Of a DNA stretch of 64,000 nucleotides, positions 57,344-64,000 are shown piece by piece. This stretch comes from Lutibacter agarilyticus (lineage in GTDB: Bacteria > Bacteroidota > Bacteroidia > Flavobacteriales > Flavobacteriaceae): assembly GCF_900188235.1 (NCBI RefSeq), contig NZ_FZNT01000005.1:62001-126000 (forward strand), given 5' to 3'. The notes below the pieces were generated by a model. It saw only the letters and a program-made list of their open reading frames with translations. It was not told where the DNA came from and did no database searches. Both the position numbers and the translations under genes were made by a program. Numbering within the stretch: position 1 is the first letter of the stretch; every line of letters begins with the position of its first letter.

Positions 57344-57817
57344 ATGCAACATCAAAAAACATATACTGTTGAAGAGGCCACTAGAGCTCTAGAAAACTAC
57401 TGTGCTTACCAGGAACGTTGCCACAAAGAAGTAGAGCAAAAATTATACGACTTAAAAATGATTCCTGAAGCTAAGGAGCATATTTTATTGCATCTTATGC
57501 AACACAATTTTTTAAATGAAGAGCGTTATGCAAAATCTTTTGTAAGAGGAAAATTCACCATAAAAAAATGGGGGAAAATTAAAATTATCAATGAATTGAA
57601 ATTCAGAAATATTTCAGCTTACAATATAAAAACTGCTTTAAAAGAAATTAATGAAGACGATTATTACACTACTTTAAAAACAATTGCAATAAAAAAAGAA
57701 GCCCTCATAAAAGAATCTAATTCATTTAAAAAAAGAAATAAACTTTCTACTTTCTTAATTTCAAAAGGCTATGAAAACACATTGGTTTTTGAAGTTGTAA
57801 AAGAACTTATTAAATAA
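57344..57817 (+). CDS. recX: Regulatory protein RecX
   Basis: Small helical protein of 157 residues that modulates RecA filaments. It has three tandem RecX motifs: EATRALENYCAYQERCHKEVEQKL, then FLNEERYAKSFVRGKFTIKKWG, then the C-terminal LSTFLISKGYE. The start is ATG 57344 (MQHQKTYTVEEA). The upstream ATG at 57311 lies within the terminator stem of the efflux operon. A TATTTTTG box at 57330-57337 ends 6 nt before the ATG, so the transcript may have almost no leader. Confidence 0.88.
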   Translation: MQHQKTYTVEEATRALENYCAYQERCHKEVEQKLYDLKMIPEAKEHILLHLMQHNFLNEERYAKSFVRGKFTIKKWGKIKIINELKFRNISAYNIKTALKEINEDDYYTTLKTIAIKKEALIKESNSFKKRNKLSTFLISKGYENTLVFEVVKELIK

Positions 57818-57835
57818 CCTTTTCAATTTCTATAT

Positions 57836-57851
57836 ACTGATTTAAATCAGT
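57836..57851. promoter_or_regulatory. Perfect 16-bp palindrome upstream of the MORN-repeat gene
   Basis: ACTGATTTAAATCAGT is a perfect palindrome centred on TTTAAA. It lies about 22 bp upstream of a TAGTTTTG -7-like box (57873-57880) for the gene at 57906, a likely regulator site. No T-tract follows, so it is not a terminator. Confidence 0.5.
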
Positions 57852-57905
57852 CCTCCTGAACAATTTTAGCTGTAGTTTTGATAAACTAATCAAACTATTT
57901 ATCTT

Positions 57906-58271
57906 ATGAAAAAGACTTTTTTTATGGCTGTACTCCTACTATTCACTTCAATAACATTTGCTCAAAAAACTAATTTACCAAAAACTGAAAAAAAAGGAAA
58001 ATTAACTGAAATTACTTTGTATTATGACAATGGCAAAATTATGCAACACGGATTTTACGCGAAATCTGGAAAATTACACGGAGGCTGGGAAAGTTATAAT
58101 AATGATGGAACCAGAAAATGTATAGCCTTTTATGACAATGGTGTAAAAGTAGGTGCGTGGACTTATTGGGACAAGGGTATAAAAACCAACGTTGTTTACA
58201 ACAACAATAAAATTATAAGTATAGAAAAAGTAGATACTGATTTAAAAAACTATAAAAACGACCACAACTAA
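57906..58271 (+). CDS. Secreted MORN-repeat (YwqK-like) protein
   Basis: Exported protein of 121 residues with a signal peptide (1-19, ending TFAQ). The mature part has MORN-type repeats of the kind Y-DNGK-Q-GFY: LYYDNGKIMQHGFYAKSGK, then LHGGWESYNNDG and KVGAWTYWDKG. Databases often label this class a toxin-antitoxin YwqK antitoxin; with a signal peptide and no toxin gene nearby this label is unlikely to apply. The function is unknown. Its stop overlaps the end of the convergent lipoprotein gene by 4 nt. Confidence 0.8.
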   Translation: MKKTFFMAVLLLFTSITFAQKTNLPKTEKKGKLTEITLYYDNGKIMQHGFYAKSGKLHGGWESYNNDGTRKCIAFYDNGVKVGAWTYWDKGIKTNVVYNNNKIISIEKVDTDLKNYKNDHN

Positions 58272-58789
58272 TAGTTGTACTTTTTTAAGAAAACAGCATC
58301 TTTAACTTTATTAACTTTGAGTACTTCATTCATATTATCATTTGGTACTGTTAAAGAAAGTACATAGTGCTCTATTTTCCACACAGTATCGGTGCTCTTT
58401 AAAACACCTGAACCTCTGCAAACACCCATCCAAGTAGCTAATAACTCATCAAACCAAGCTATTTTCCCTTCTTCATCTATATAAACATTTCTATCAATTG
58501 GGTTAAAACTCCAAGCCGAACCATTATCAAAATATGGTTTTGAAAAATCTTTAAATTCTTGCAATCCCCAAACTTCAGTAGCATCAGTTCCTACAAAAAC
58601 ACTATTGTTAGTCATAGCAGTAAAATAAGCTTCAAAATTGGTTTCATCGGCATTTTTATGCCAAGTATTCAATACGTTATTTATATCGCTAGTTTCTTTA
58701 GCAACATCAACTTTTGCGGTAATTGGTGCTTTGCCTTCACAACTTATGAATAAAACTAAAACAACAATTATTAGTATACCTTTTTTCAT
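58268..58789 (-). CDS. SnoaL/NTF2-like lipoprotein
   Basis: Lipoprotein of 173 residues: lipobox LFISC with Cys17. The mature domain has the nuclear-transport-factor-2 cone fold pattern (DINNVLNTWHKNADETNFEAYFTAMT, then FVGTDATEVWGLQEFKDFSKPYFD and AWFDELLATW). Such proteins bind small molecules or act as hydrolases/isomerases; no catalytic set is clear. It lies 3 nt after the preceding lipoprotein gene and forms an operon with it. Confidence 0.78.
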   Translation of the reverse strand: MKKGILIIVVLVLFISCEGKAPITAKVDVAKETSDINNVLNTWHKNADETNFEAYFTAMTNNSVFVGTDATEVWGLQEFKDFSKPYFDNGSAWSFNPIDRNVYIDEEGKIAWFDELLATWMGVCRGSGVLKSTDTVWKIEHYVLSLTVPNDNMNEVLKVNKVKDAVFLKKYNY

Positions 58790-58792
58790 AAG

Positions 58793-59434
58793 CTACTGTT
58801 TTGTTTTTGAAGATATTTTAGGCTTGTTTGAAGGTTTTTTAATTGTCTTTGAAGATATTCTAGGCTTCATTGTAACACTTTCTATAGTTGAGTTCTCTTC
58901 TTCAATTTGAATAGGTTTTTCAGTATCAACTTCCAAAGCATTTTGTAATTCTATAGCTTTATAAATGGTATTAATCTTTGCATTTACCGATGCAAAAACC
59001 GCAATAATCTGACCTACTTCATCAATTACCTCTTCATCTGTTATTGAGGATATGGTGGCCATATCTGCCAAGCGCAGCGCTTCATTATGCAACACATTAA
59101 AACGTGCAATTACATTTAGTTTATCAATCGCTTCTACCCTAACGCTATCTTTCATTAATTTCACCAAATCTGCTAATTCTTCAGATTTAGAAAGCGCCTC
59201 AGAAACTGATATATTATAATACGAAATTAACAACGCATCAACATCATTATATTCCTGCCAATGTTCAAAATCTTTTTTGGCTGCCGGAATCAAAGTTTCA
59301 GAAATGGTATTTGTAATTCTATTAGAATTAACTGCTAAAGAATCTATTACAGATTGATTGGCTTCTGTTCTCTTTGAATTACAAGAAAAACCAATTAATA
59401 AGATTAGGAATAAAAACGGATATAAATACTTCAT
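58793..59434 (-). CDS. Hypothetical lipoprotein with a basic C-terminal repeat
   Basis: Lipoprotein of 213 residues from ATG 59434 (MKYLYPFLF). The lipobox is IGFSC with Cys18. The longer frame to 59455 would use TTG inside a promoter box. The mature part is helical and acidic, without a recognised family. The C-terminus has a short repeat of basic units (KPRISSKTIKK, then PSNKPKISSKTKQ). It forms an operon with the NTF2-like lipoprotein. The function is unknown. Confidence 0.68.
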   Translation of the reverse strand: MKYLYPFLFLILLIGFSCNSKRTEANQSVIDSLAVNSNRITNTISETLIPAAKKDFEHWQEYNDVDALLISYYNISVSEALSKSEELADLVKLMKDSVRVEAIDKLNVIARFNVLHNEALRLADMATISSITDEEVIDEVGQIIAVFASVNAKINTIYKAIELQNALEVDTEKPIQIEEENSTIESVTMKPRISSKTIKKPSNKPKISSKTKQ

Positions 59435-59452
59435 TTTAAAACAACTTAACGC

Positions 59453-59460
59453 CAAAAATA
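59453..59460 (-). promoter_or_regulatory. Possible -7 box of the lipoprotein operon
   Basis: The minus strand reads TATTTTTG, matching TAnnTTTG. It overlaps the TTG at 59455, which supports the downstream ATG at 59434 as the start. Confidence 0.45.
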
Positions 59461-59575
59461 CTAATAATTATGTTGAATAATTAAAAAGAATGTGAATTTG
59501 ATAAAAAACACTTCCATTCTAATTGAAATTTTATTTTCAGTATATTTACTCCCCTACTAAATCAGCTTAATTTTA

Positions 59576-60532
59576 ATGAGTAAACGTATATTAATTATTG
59601 GTGCTTGCGGCCAAATTGGAACTGAATTAACACTAAAACTTCGTGATATAAATGGAAAAAATGCTGTAATTGCCTCAGATATTAGAGAAGGAAGTAAAGA
59701 ATTAATGAAATCTGGACCTTTTGAATTGGTAAATGCCATGGATTATGACTCCATTTCAAAAATAATTGACACTTATACTATTACTGAAGTTTATTTAATG
59801 GCAGCAATGCTTTCAGCAACAGGAGAACAATTTCCGGCCAAAGCTTGGGAATTAAATATGACTTCATTGTTCAATGTTTTAAATTTAGCCAAAGAAGGAA
59901 AAATTAAAAAATTATTTTGGCCAAGTTCAATTGCTGTTTTTGGACCTACAACTCCAAAAGAAAATACCCCTCAAGAAACCGTTATGGAGCCTACAACAGT
60001 TTACGGCATAAGTAAACAAACAGGCGAGCGTTGGTGCGAATACTATCACAAAAAATATGGTGTTGATGTAAGAAGTATTAGATATCCGGGCATTATAAGT
60101 TGGAAAACAAAACCGGGTGGTGGCACCACTGATTATGCTGTTGAAATTTACCATAGCGCATTATTAATAGGTAAATACACTTCTTTTTTAAAGAAAGAAA
60201 CCAAATTACCTATGATGTATATGGACGATGCTATTGAAGCCACCATTGCAATTATGAATGCTGCGCCAGAAAAAATAAAAGTACGTTCTTCATATAATTT
60301 AGCAGCTATGAGTTTTACGCCTGAAGAAATTGCCAAGGTCATTAAAAAATTTATACCAGAATTTGAAATTTCATACAATGCAGATTTTAGACAGCCAATT
60401 GCTGATAGTTGGCCAAGTAGCATTGACGACATTAGAGCTCGAGAAGATTGGGGTTGGCAACACAAATTTGACCTCGTTAAAATGAGCGAAAACATGCTTC
60501 ACAACTTACATGCTAAATACAATATATTATAA
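59576..60532 (+). CDS. L-threonine 3-dehydrogenase, short-chain (epimerase-like) type
   Basis: NAD-dependent oxidoreductase of 318 residues, extended SDR fold. The dinucleotide site is IIGACGQIGTEL. Catalytic Ser, Tyr and Lys are in PSSIAVFG and YGISKQTGE, and PGIISWKTKPGGGTTDYAV follows. This pattern matches the GalE-like threonine dehydrogenases known from Flavobacterium-type bacteria, which oxidise L-threonine to 2-amino-3-ketobutyrate. That class is distinct from the zinc-dependent enzyme of E. coli. The kbl ligase partner is not in the window. Confidence 0.87.
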   Translation: MSKRILIIGACGQIGTELTLKLRDINGKNAVIASDIREGSKELMKSGPFELVNAMDYDSISKIIDTYTITEVYLMAAMLSATGEQFPAKAWELNMTSLFNVLNLAKEGKIKKLFWPSSIAVFGPTTPKENTPQETVMEPTTVYGISKQTGERWCEYYHKKYGVDVRSIRYPGIISWKTKPGGGTTDYAVEIYHSALLIGKYTSFLKKETKLPMMYMDDAIEATIAIMNAAPEKIKVRSSYNLAAMSFTPEEIAKVIKKFIPEFEISYNADFRQPIADSWPSSIDDIRAREDWGWQHKFDLVKMSENMLHNLHAKYNIL

Positions 60533-60653
60533 ACCATCAAAAAGTTGTTATCAAATAAAAACAGCTAGTTTTGTTTAAGTCAAAAATGTTTTTAGAAAAC
60601 ATAAAAATCTCTGATATTCAATATTTTAATTTTTGAAAATTTTAATAATGAAC

Positions 60654-60669
60654 ACTAAAACGTTTTAGT
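60654..60669. promoter_or_regulatory. Perfect 16-bp palindrome upstream of the methylmalonyl-CoA operon
   Basis: ACTAAAACGTTTTAGT is a perfect palindrome with a CG centre, a shape typical of LacI-type operators. It lies about 60 bp upstream of a TAAATTTG -7-like box (60732-60739). Confidence 0.5.
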
Positions 60670-60693
60670 AATTTAACAGTTGTTTAAGAGATT

Positions 60694-60711
60694 ATATGAC
60701 ATCTATCATAT
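60694..60711. promoter_or_regulatory. CRP/FNR-like operator upstream of the methylmalonyl-CoA operon
   Basis: ATATGA-N6-TCATAT is a symmetrical site with the TATGA-N6-TCATA spacing of CRP/FNR-family targets (compare TGTGA-N6-TCACA). It ends 20 bp before the -7-like box at 60732. It may tie the operon to carbon or oxygen status. Confidence 0.45.
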
Positions 60712-60731
60712 CTTTAAAATAAGGTATCCCT

Positions 60732-60739
60732 TAAATTTG
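60732..60739 (+). promoter_or_regulatory. Possible -7 box of the methylmalonyl-CoA operon
   Basis: TAAATTTG matches TAnnTTTG 90 nt before the ATG at 60830, just downstream of two palindromes. There is no clear -33 TTTG, which would fit an activator-dependent promoter. Confidence 0.4.
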
Positions 60740-60829
60740 TTGTTTCCTTTTTAAAAGCATCAAAATCAGTCTTTTTAAAGGGCTTTAATTAAAAATAAAA
60801 TAACATTAATACTAAAAATTATAAAAATT

Positions 60830-61231
60830 ATGAATATTTCACACATTGAACACATAGGAATTGCAGTTGAAAACTTAGAAGAATCAATTAAATACTATGA
60901 AGGTGTTTTAGGAATGAAATGCTACAGCATTGAAGAAGTTGTTGATCAAAAAGTAAAAACAGCATTTTTTCAAGTTGGAGACACAAAAATTGAATTATTA
61001 GAAAGCACCTCTCCTGACGGACCAATTGGTAAATACATTGCTAAAAAAGGACAAGGAATTCACCACATTGCTTTTGCCGTTCCAAATGCATCAGAAGCTT
61101 TAAAAACTGCTGAAGAAAGAGGTGTTCAATTAGTAGATAAAGTTTCTCGCCCAGGTGCTGAAGGTTTAAACATTGGTTTCTTACACCCAAGATCTACCCA
61201 AGGGGTACTTACTGAACTTTGTTCAAAATAA
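60830..61231 (+). CDS. mce: Methylmalonyl-CoA epimerase
   Basis: Interconverts (R)- and (S)-methylmalonyl-CoA, 133 residues of the VOC/glyoxalase fold. Metal ligands and signature are HIEHIGIAVENLEESIKYYE, KIELLEST, and GIHHIAFAVPNA. The length is normal. It lies 27 nt before the carboxyltransferase gene, so it starts the operon. Its position links the pump to propionate or odd-chain and branched-chain amino-acid breakdown. Confidence 0.94.
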   Translation: MNISHIEHIGIAVENLEESIKYYEGVLGMKCYSIEEVVDQKVKTAFFQVGDTKIELLESTSPDGPIGKYIAKKGQGIHHIAFAVPNASEALKTAEERGVQLVDKVSRPGAEGLNIGFLHPRSTQGVLTELCSK

Positions 61232-61258
61232 AAATATAGCTACGCTAAAAACTAACAC

Positions 61259-62818
61259 ATGGGAAATCAAGATAAAATCAACGAACTTATAGAAAAAAGA
61301 GCTAAAGCAAAATTAGGTGGCGGTGAAAAACGTATTGATTCTCAACATGCTAAAGGTAAATTAACAGCACGTGAGCGTATTGACATTCTTTTAGACGAAG
61401 ATAGTTTTGAAGAATTTGACATGTTTGTAACGCACAGAACAAAATCATTTGGTTTAGATAAAGAAATTTATCTATCTGATGGTGTTGTAACGGGACATGG
61501 AACAATTGATGGAAGAATTGTTTACCTTTTTGCGCAAGATTTTACTGTTTTTGGCGGTTCATTATCTGAGACATATGCTTTAAAAATATGTAAAATAATG
61601 GATATGGCTATGAAAATTGGTGTTCCTGTAATTGGATTAAACGATTCAGGTGGAGCACGTATTCAAGAAGGAGTTAGATCTTTAGCCGGTTATGCTGAAA
61701 TTTTCCAAAGAAATATCATGGCTTCAGGTGTAATTCCTCAAATATCTTCAATTTTAGGTCCGTGTGCTGGTGGAGCAGTTTATTCTCCTGCTCTTACAGA
61801 TTTCACTATTATGACTGAAAACACAAGTTATATGTTTGTTACAGGACCAAAAGTAGTGCAAACAGTAACTGGTGAAGTTGTAACAACTGAGCAATTAGGT
61901 GGTGCAAAAATTCACTCAACAAGATCTGGTGTTTCTCACTTTTTAGCTGAAAATGATGAAGAAAACTTATTATTAGTTCGTAAATTACTAAGTTATCTGC
62001 CTTCAAATAATTTAGAAGATGCCCCTGTAATTACGTGTAATGACCCTATTGACAGGTTAGAAGATGCTTTAAACGAAATTATTCCTGAAAATGCCAATCA
62101 GCCTTATGATATAGTTGATGTAATTTCAATAATTGCCGATAACGGTGAATTTACTGAGGTCCATAGAAACTATGCAAGAAACATTTGTGTTGGTTTTGCT
62201 AGGTTTAATGGTCACCCAGTAGGTATTGTAGCAAACCAACCAAAATATTATGCAGGAGTTTTAGATATTGAAGCTTCAAGAAAAGCGGCTCGTTTTGTAC
62301 GTTTTTGTGATGCATTCAACATTCCAATTGTAACATTGGTTGATGTACCTGGCTTTTTACCAGGTACTGGTCAAGAATATGGAGGTATTATTTTACACGG
62401 AGCGAAACTATTGTTTGCTTACGGTGAAGCTACTGTGCCAAAAGTAACTATTACTTTACGTAAATCGTACGGTGGTGCTCACGACGTAATGAGTTGTAAA
62501 CAATTACGTGGAGATGTAAACTACGCTTGGCCAACTGCAGAAATTGCTGTAATGGGAGCTAAAGGAGCTGTTGAAGTTTTAGAAGGATCTAATATTAGAA
62601 AAATTGAAGATGCTGATGAAAAACAAGAGTACATTGACAAAAAAGAAGAAGAATATACGCAAGCATTTGCAAACCCATACGAAGCAGCAAAATACGGATT
62701 TATAGATGACGTTATTGAACCTAGAAATACGCGTTTTAGAATTATTAGAGCATTAGAATTACTTCAAAATAAAAAAGAAGTAAATCCTCCTAAGAAACAT
62801 TCAAATATTCCACTATAA
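61259..62818 (+). CDS. mmdA: Methylmalonyl-CoA decarboxylase / acyl-CoA carboxylase, carboxyltransferase subunit
   Basis: Carboxyltransferase of 519 residues moving CO2 between methylmalonyl-CoA (or propionyl-CoA) and biotin. Motifs are [38 protein letters not shown], and in the second half [18 protein letters not shown] and [15 protein letters not shown]. The same family serves propionyl-CoA carboxylase and MmdA. The OadG, biotin and beta-subunit genes directly downstream favour the sodium-pumping decarboxylase. Its stop shares one base with the next start (TAATG). Confidence 0.93.
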   Translation: MGNQDKINELIEKRAKAKLGGGEKRIDSQHAKGKLTARERIDILLDEDSFEEFDMFVTHRTKSFGLDKEIYLSDGVVTGHGTIDGRIVYLFAQDFTVFGGSLSETYALKICKIMDMAMKIGVPVIGLNDSGGARIQEGVRSLAGYAEIFQRNIMASGVIPQISSILGPCAGGAVYSPALTDFTIMTENTSYMFVTGPKVVQTVTGEVVTTEQLGGAKIHSTRSGVSHFLAENDEENLLLVRKLLSYLPSNNLEDAPVITCNDPIDRLEDALNEIIPENANQPYDIVDVISIIADNGEFTEVHRNYARNICVGFARFNGHPVGIVANQPKYYAGVLDIEASRKAARFVRFCDAFNIPIVTLVDVPGFLPGTGQEYGGIILHGAKLLFAYGEATVPKVTITLRKSYGGAHDVMSCKQLRGDVNYAWPTAEIAVMGAKGAVEVLEGSNIRKIEDADEKQEYIDKKEEEYTQAFANPYEAAKYGFIDDVIEPRNTRFRIIRALELLQNKKEVNPPKKHSNIPL

Positions 62819-63177
62819 TGAGCTTTATTCCATTAATTTCAGATCAAATTAGCGAAGGATACGTAATTTTAATTACCGGATTGTTAATTGTTTTTTGTTC
62901 TTTATTAACACTTTCCTTGTTTTTTAAATTCGGATTGCCTGTAATGCTTTATGTATATAAAATAATTACAAAAAGAAAAGACAAAAAAATTTCAGAAATT
63001 AAAGTTGAAGCTGATAAGGATTTTACGGGTGAAATTGCAGCAGCTATTGGTGCAGCAGTGCATTTGTATTTAGATCAACAACACGATCACGAAAGCGCAA
63101 TTTTAACTATAAAACAAGTTAAAAAACCATATTCACCTTGGAGTTCTAAAATTTATGGAACTCAAAATAGATTATAA
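62818..63177 (+). CDS. OadG-family gamma/delta subunit of a sodium-pumping decarboxylase
   Basis: Small membrane protein of 119 residues with one N-terminal helix (about 15-40), a basic loop (ITKRKDKK) and a soluble tail with GEIAAAIGAAVHLYLDQQ and a C-terminal VKKPYSPWSSKIYGTQNRL. This matches the OadG/MmdD family, which stabilises the complex. It overlaps mmdA by one base and precedes the biotin carrier by 3 nt. The C-terminal W-SKIYG segment is typical of the family in Bacteroidota. Confidence 0.85.
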   Translation: MSFIPLISDQISEGYVILITGLLIVFCSLLTLSLFFKFGLPVMLYVYKIITKRKDKKISEIKVEADKDFTGEIAAAIGAAVHLYLDQQHDHESAILTIKQVKKPYSPWSSKIYGTQNRL

Positions 63178-63180
63178 GAT

Positions 63181-63600
63181 ATGAAGAGCTATAAATTCAA
63201 AGTAAACGAAAACGGTTATACGGTTAATATTAAATCTCACGAAGACAATATTATTAAACTTGAAGTAAACGGTACTACATATGATGTTGTAATGAGCAAG
63301 GAGATAAAGAAAACAAAAACTCCAACATTGGTTCGTTCAGCATCAAAAAGACCTACTGAGCCTTTAAAAGTAAACCCAAAATCTCAAGTAACTAGAATTG
63401 TAGCGCCTATACCTGGAGTAGTTTTATCTATTGATGTTAAAGTTGGTGATACACTTAAAGTAGGTGATAGAATGTTGGTTTTAGAAGCAATGAAAATGGA
63501 AAACAATATTGTTTGTGAAAAAGCAGGTACCATTACCGCTTTAAAAATTGTCGTTGGTCAACAAGTTTTACAAGATGAACTATTGATAGAACTAGAATAG
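63181..63600 (+). CDS. Biotin carrier subunit of the decarboxylase
   Basis: Biotin carrier protein of 139 residues. The N-terminal half (YKFKVNENGYTVNIKSHED) is a small beta domain, followed by a Lys/Pro linker. The biotinyl domain has VVAPIPGVVLSIDVKVGDTLKVGD-type pattern and the modified Lys in EAMKMENN (about 113). It carries CO2 from the carboxyltransferase to the membrane beta subunit. It is 3 nt after the OadG gene and 56 nt before the beta subunit gene. Confidence 0.93.
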   Translation: MKSYKFKVNENGYTVNIKSHEDNIIKLEVNGTTYDVVMSKEIKKTKTPTLVRSASKRPTEPLKVNPKSQVTRIVAPIPGVVLSIDVKVGDTLKVGDRMLVLEAMKMENNIVCEKAGTITALKIVVGQQVLQDELLIELE

Positions 63601-63656
63601 AAAATATTGAGTTTGACAGTTTTAGTTAAAAACTATCAACTCTTAAATTTAAAAAA

Positions 63657-64000
63657 ATGAAAAAAGTAATTTTAATATTTTGTGTTCTATCCTTGCTAAT
63701 TTTTATTAGACCAGCATTGGGTTTAAACTCAAATACAAATACCACTGGCAACACTCCTATTTCAACCAATCAAGTTGATGAGGTAGAAGAATCAGGTTCA
63801 TATAGTGGCGCTTTTGAAGGAATCAAACAATTTTACAATTACACAGGTTTTGCAAATGCCACATCTGGCAATTTATTAATGATTTTTATTGGTATTGTTT
63901 TTATATATCTTGGAATTAAGTTTGATTATGAACCATTACTTTTAATTCCTATTGGTGCTGGTGTTATTATAGGAAATATTCCTTTTGTAGCCGGTAACCA
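63657..64000 (+). CDS. Sodium-pumping decarboxylase beta subunit (partial, right edge)
   Basis: Start of the membrane subunit that couples carboxybiotin decarboxylation to Na+ export. The 114 codons seen have an N-terminal hydrophobic, signal-like segment (1-22) and a hydrophilic linker (NTNTTGNTPIST, acidic). Then comes FEGIKQFYNYTGFANATSGNLLMIFIG with YLGIKFDYEPLLLIPIGAGVIIGNIPF, the typical first part of OadB/MmdB. The signal-like extension before it is notable. The rest is outside the window. Confidence 0.88.
   Translation, partial: MKKVILIFCVLSLLIFIRPALGLNSNTNTTGNTPISTNQVDEVEESGSYSGAFEGIKQFYNYTGFANATSGNLLMIFIGIVFIYLGIKFDYEPLLLIPIGAGVIIGNIPFVAGN

Noticed and set aside
57906-58271. Toxin-antitoxin function for the YwqK-like gene
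   Set aside because: The product has a signal peptide and no toxin gene is adjacent; the name comes from family labels, not from evidence here.
1-64000. CRISPR array, rRNA operon, prophage or complete insertion sequence
   Set aside because: No regularly spaced repeats, rRNA-like sequence, phage gene set or intact transposase was seen in the window.

Overview
The window looks like ordinary chromosome of a member of the Flavobacteriaceae (phylum Bacteroidota). It is AT-rich throughout. It carries an alternative complex III locus, type IX secretion (T9SS) sorting signals, a PID-CTERM-like small protein, ExbB/ExbD with a PorT-like barrel, DUF5686 and DUF2723 proteins, and a short-chain (epimerase-type) threonine dehydrogenase. 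Many genes have the Bacteroidota -7 promoter box TAnnTTTG, a few with a TTTG box 17-19 bp upstream. The genus cannot be fixed from sequence alone. No rRNA, CRISPR array, intact insertion sequence or prophage was seen.

Layout. 1-2958: the start of an alternative complex III operon (actA, actB; minus strand, actB cut by the window edge). 3063-8395: a SPOR-domain protein facing the rimP-nusA-infB operon, whose leader carries a terminator-like hairpin. 8489-11585: a universal stress protein, then a small accessory patch (two decayed transposase fragments, a MarC-family protein, a DUF3124 lipoprotein, about 670 bp of non-coding DNA) ending at tRNA-Gln. 11756-17063: a DUF2723 membrane protein, a polysaccharide deacetylase, a thioredoxin-fold protein without its CXXC, and a membrane metallophosphoesterase. 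17138-21015: three secreted surface proteins. 21141-28315: polA, then rplM-rpsI-rpsB-tsf-pyrH-frr. 28475-37104: DUF5686 protein, MMPL-type RND permease, asnS, rpoN and a PAP2-like membrane protein. 37078-40139: exbB-X-exbD-exbD followed by a PorT-like barrel. 40443-48716: asparaginase, zinc peptidase, Lrp regulator, the fatty-acid block accC-accB-fabH with rpmF-DUF177, then pdxA, ribE and a small sorting-signal protein. 48950-50500: tRNA-Met(CAT), a hypothetical protein and a polyprenyl synthase. 50588-57270: a TetR-controlled tripartite RND efflux operon. 57344-60532: recX, MORN-repeat protein, two lipoproteins, threonine dehydrogenase. 60830-64000: methylmalonyl-CoA epimerase plus a probable sodium-pumping methylmalonyl-CoA decarboxylase, cut by the right edge.

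How the genes work together. Most of the window is housekeeping: translation initiation and elongation, DNA polymerase I, fatty-acid initiation, quinone side-chain synthesis and respiration. The accessory functions are envelope-directed: efflux, energised outer-membrane transport, lipoproteins and T9SS cargo.

No wholly new multi-gene system stood out. The points most worth a second look are: a PolA whose proofreading motifs have lost three of their acidic residues; a terminator-like element directly before rimP; a structured leader before rpsB; an ActA with two tandem monohaem domains before its pentahaem part; two palindromes upstream of the methylmalonyl-CoA operon; a perfect palindrome over the -33 box of the efflux regulator; a family of about 100-bp inverted repeats between operons; and a patch of transposase remnants beside tRNA-Gln.
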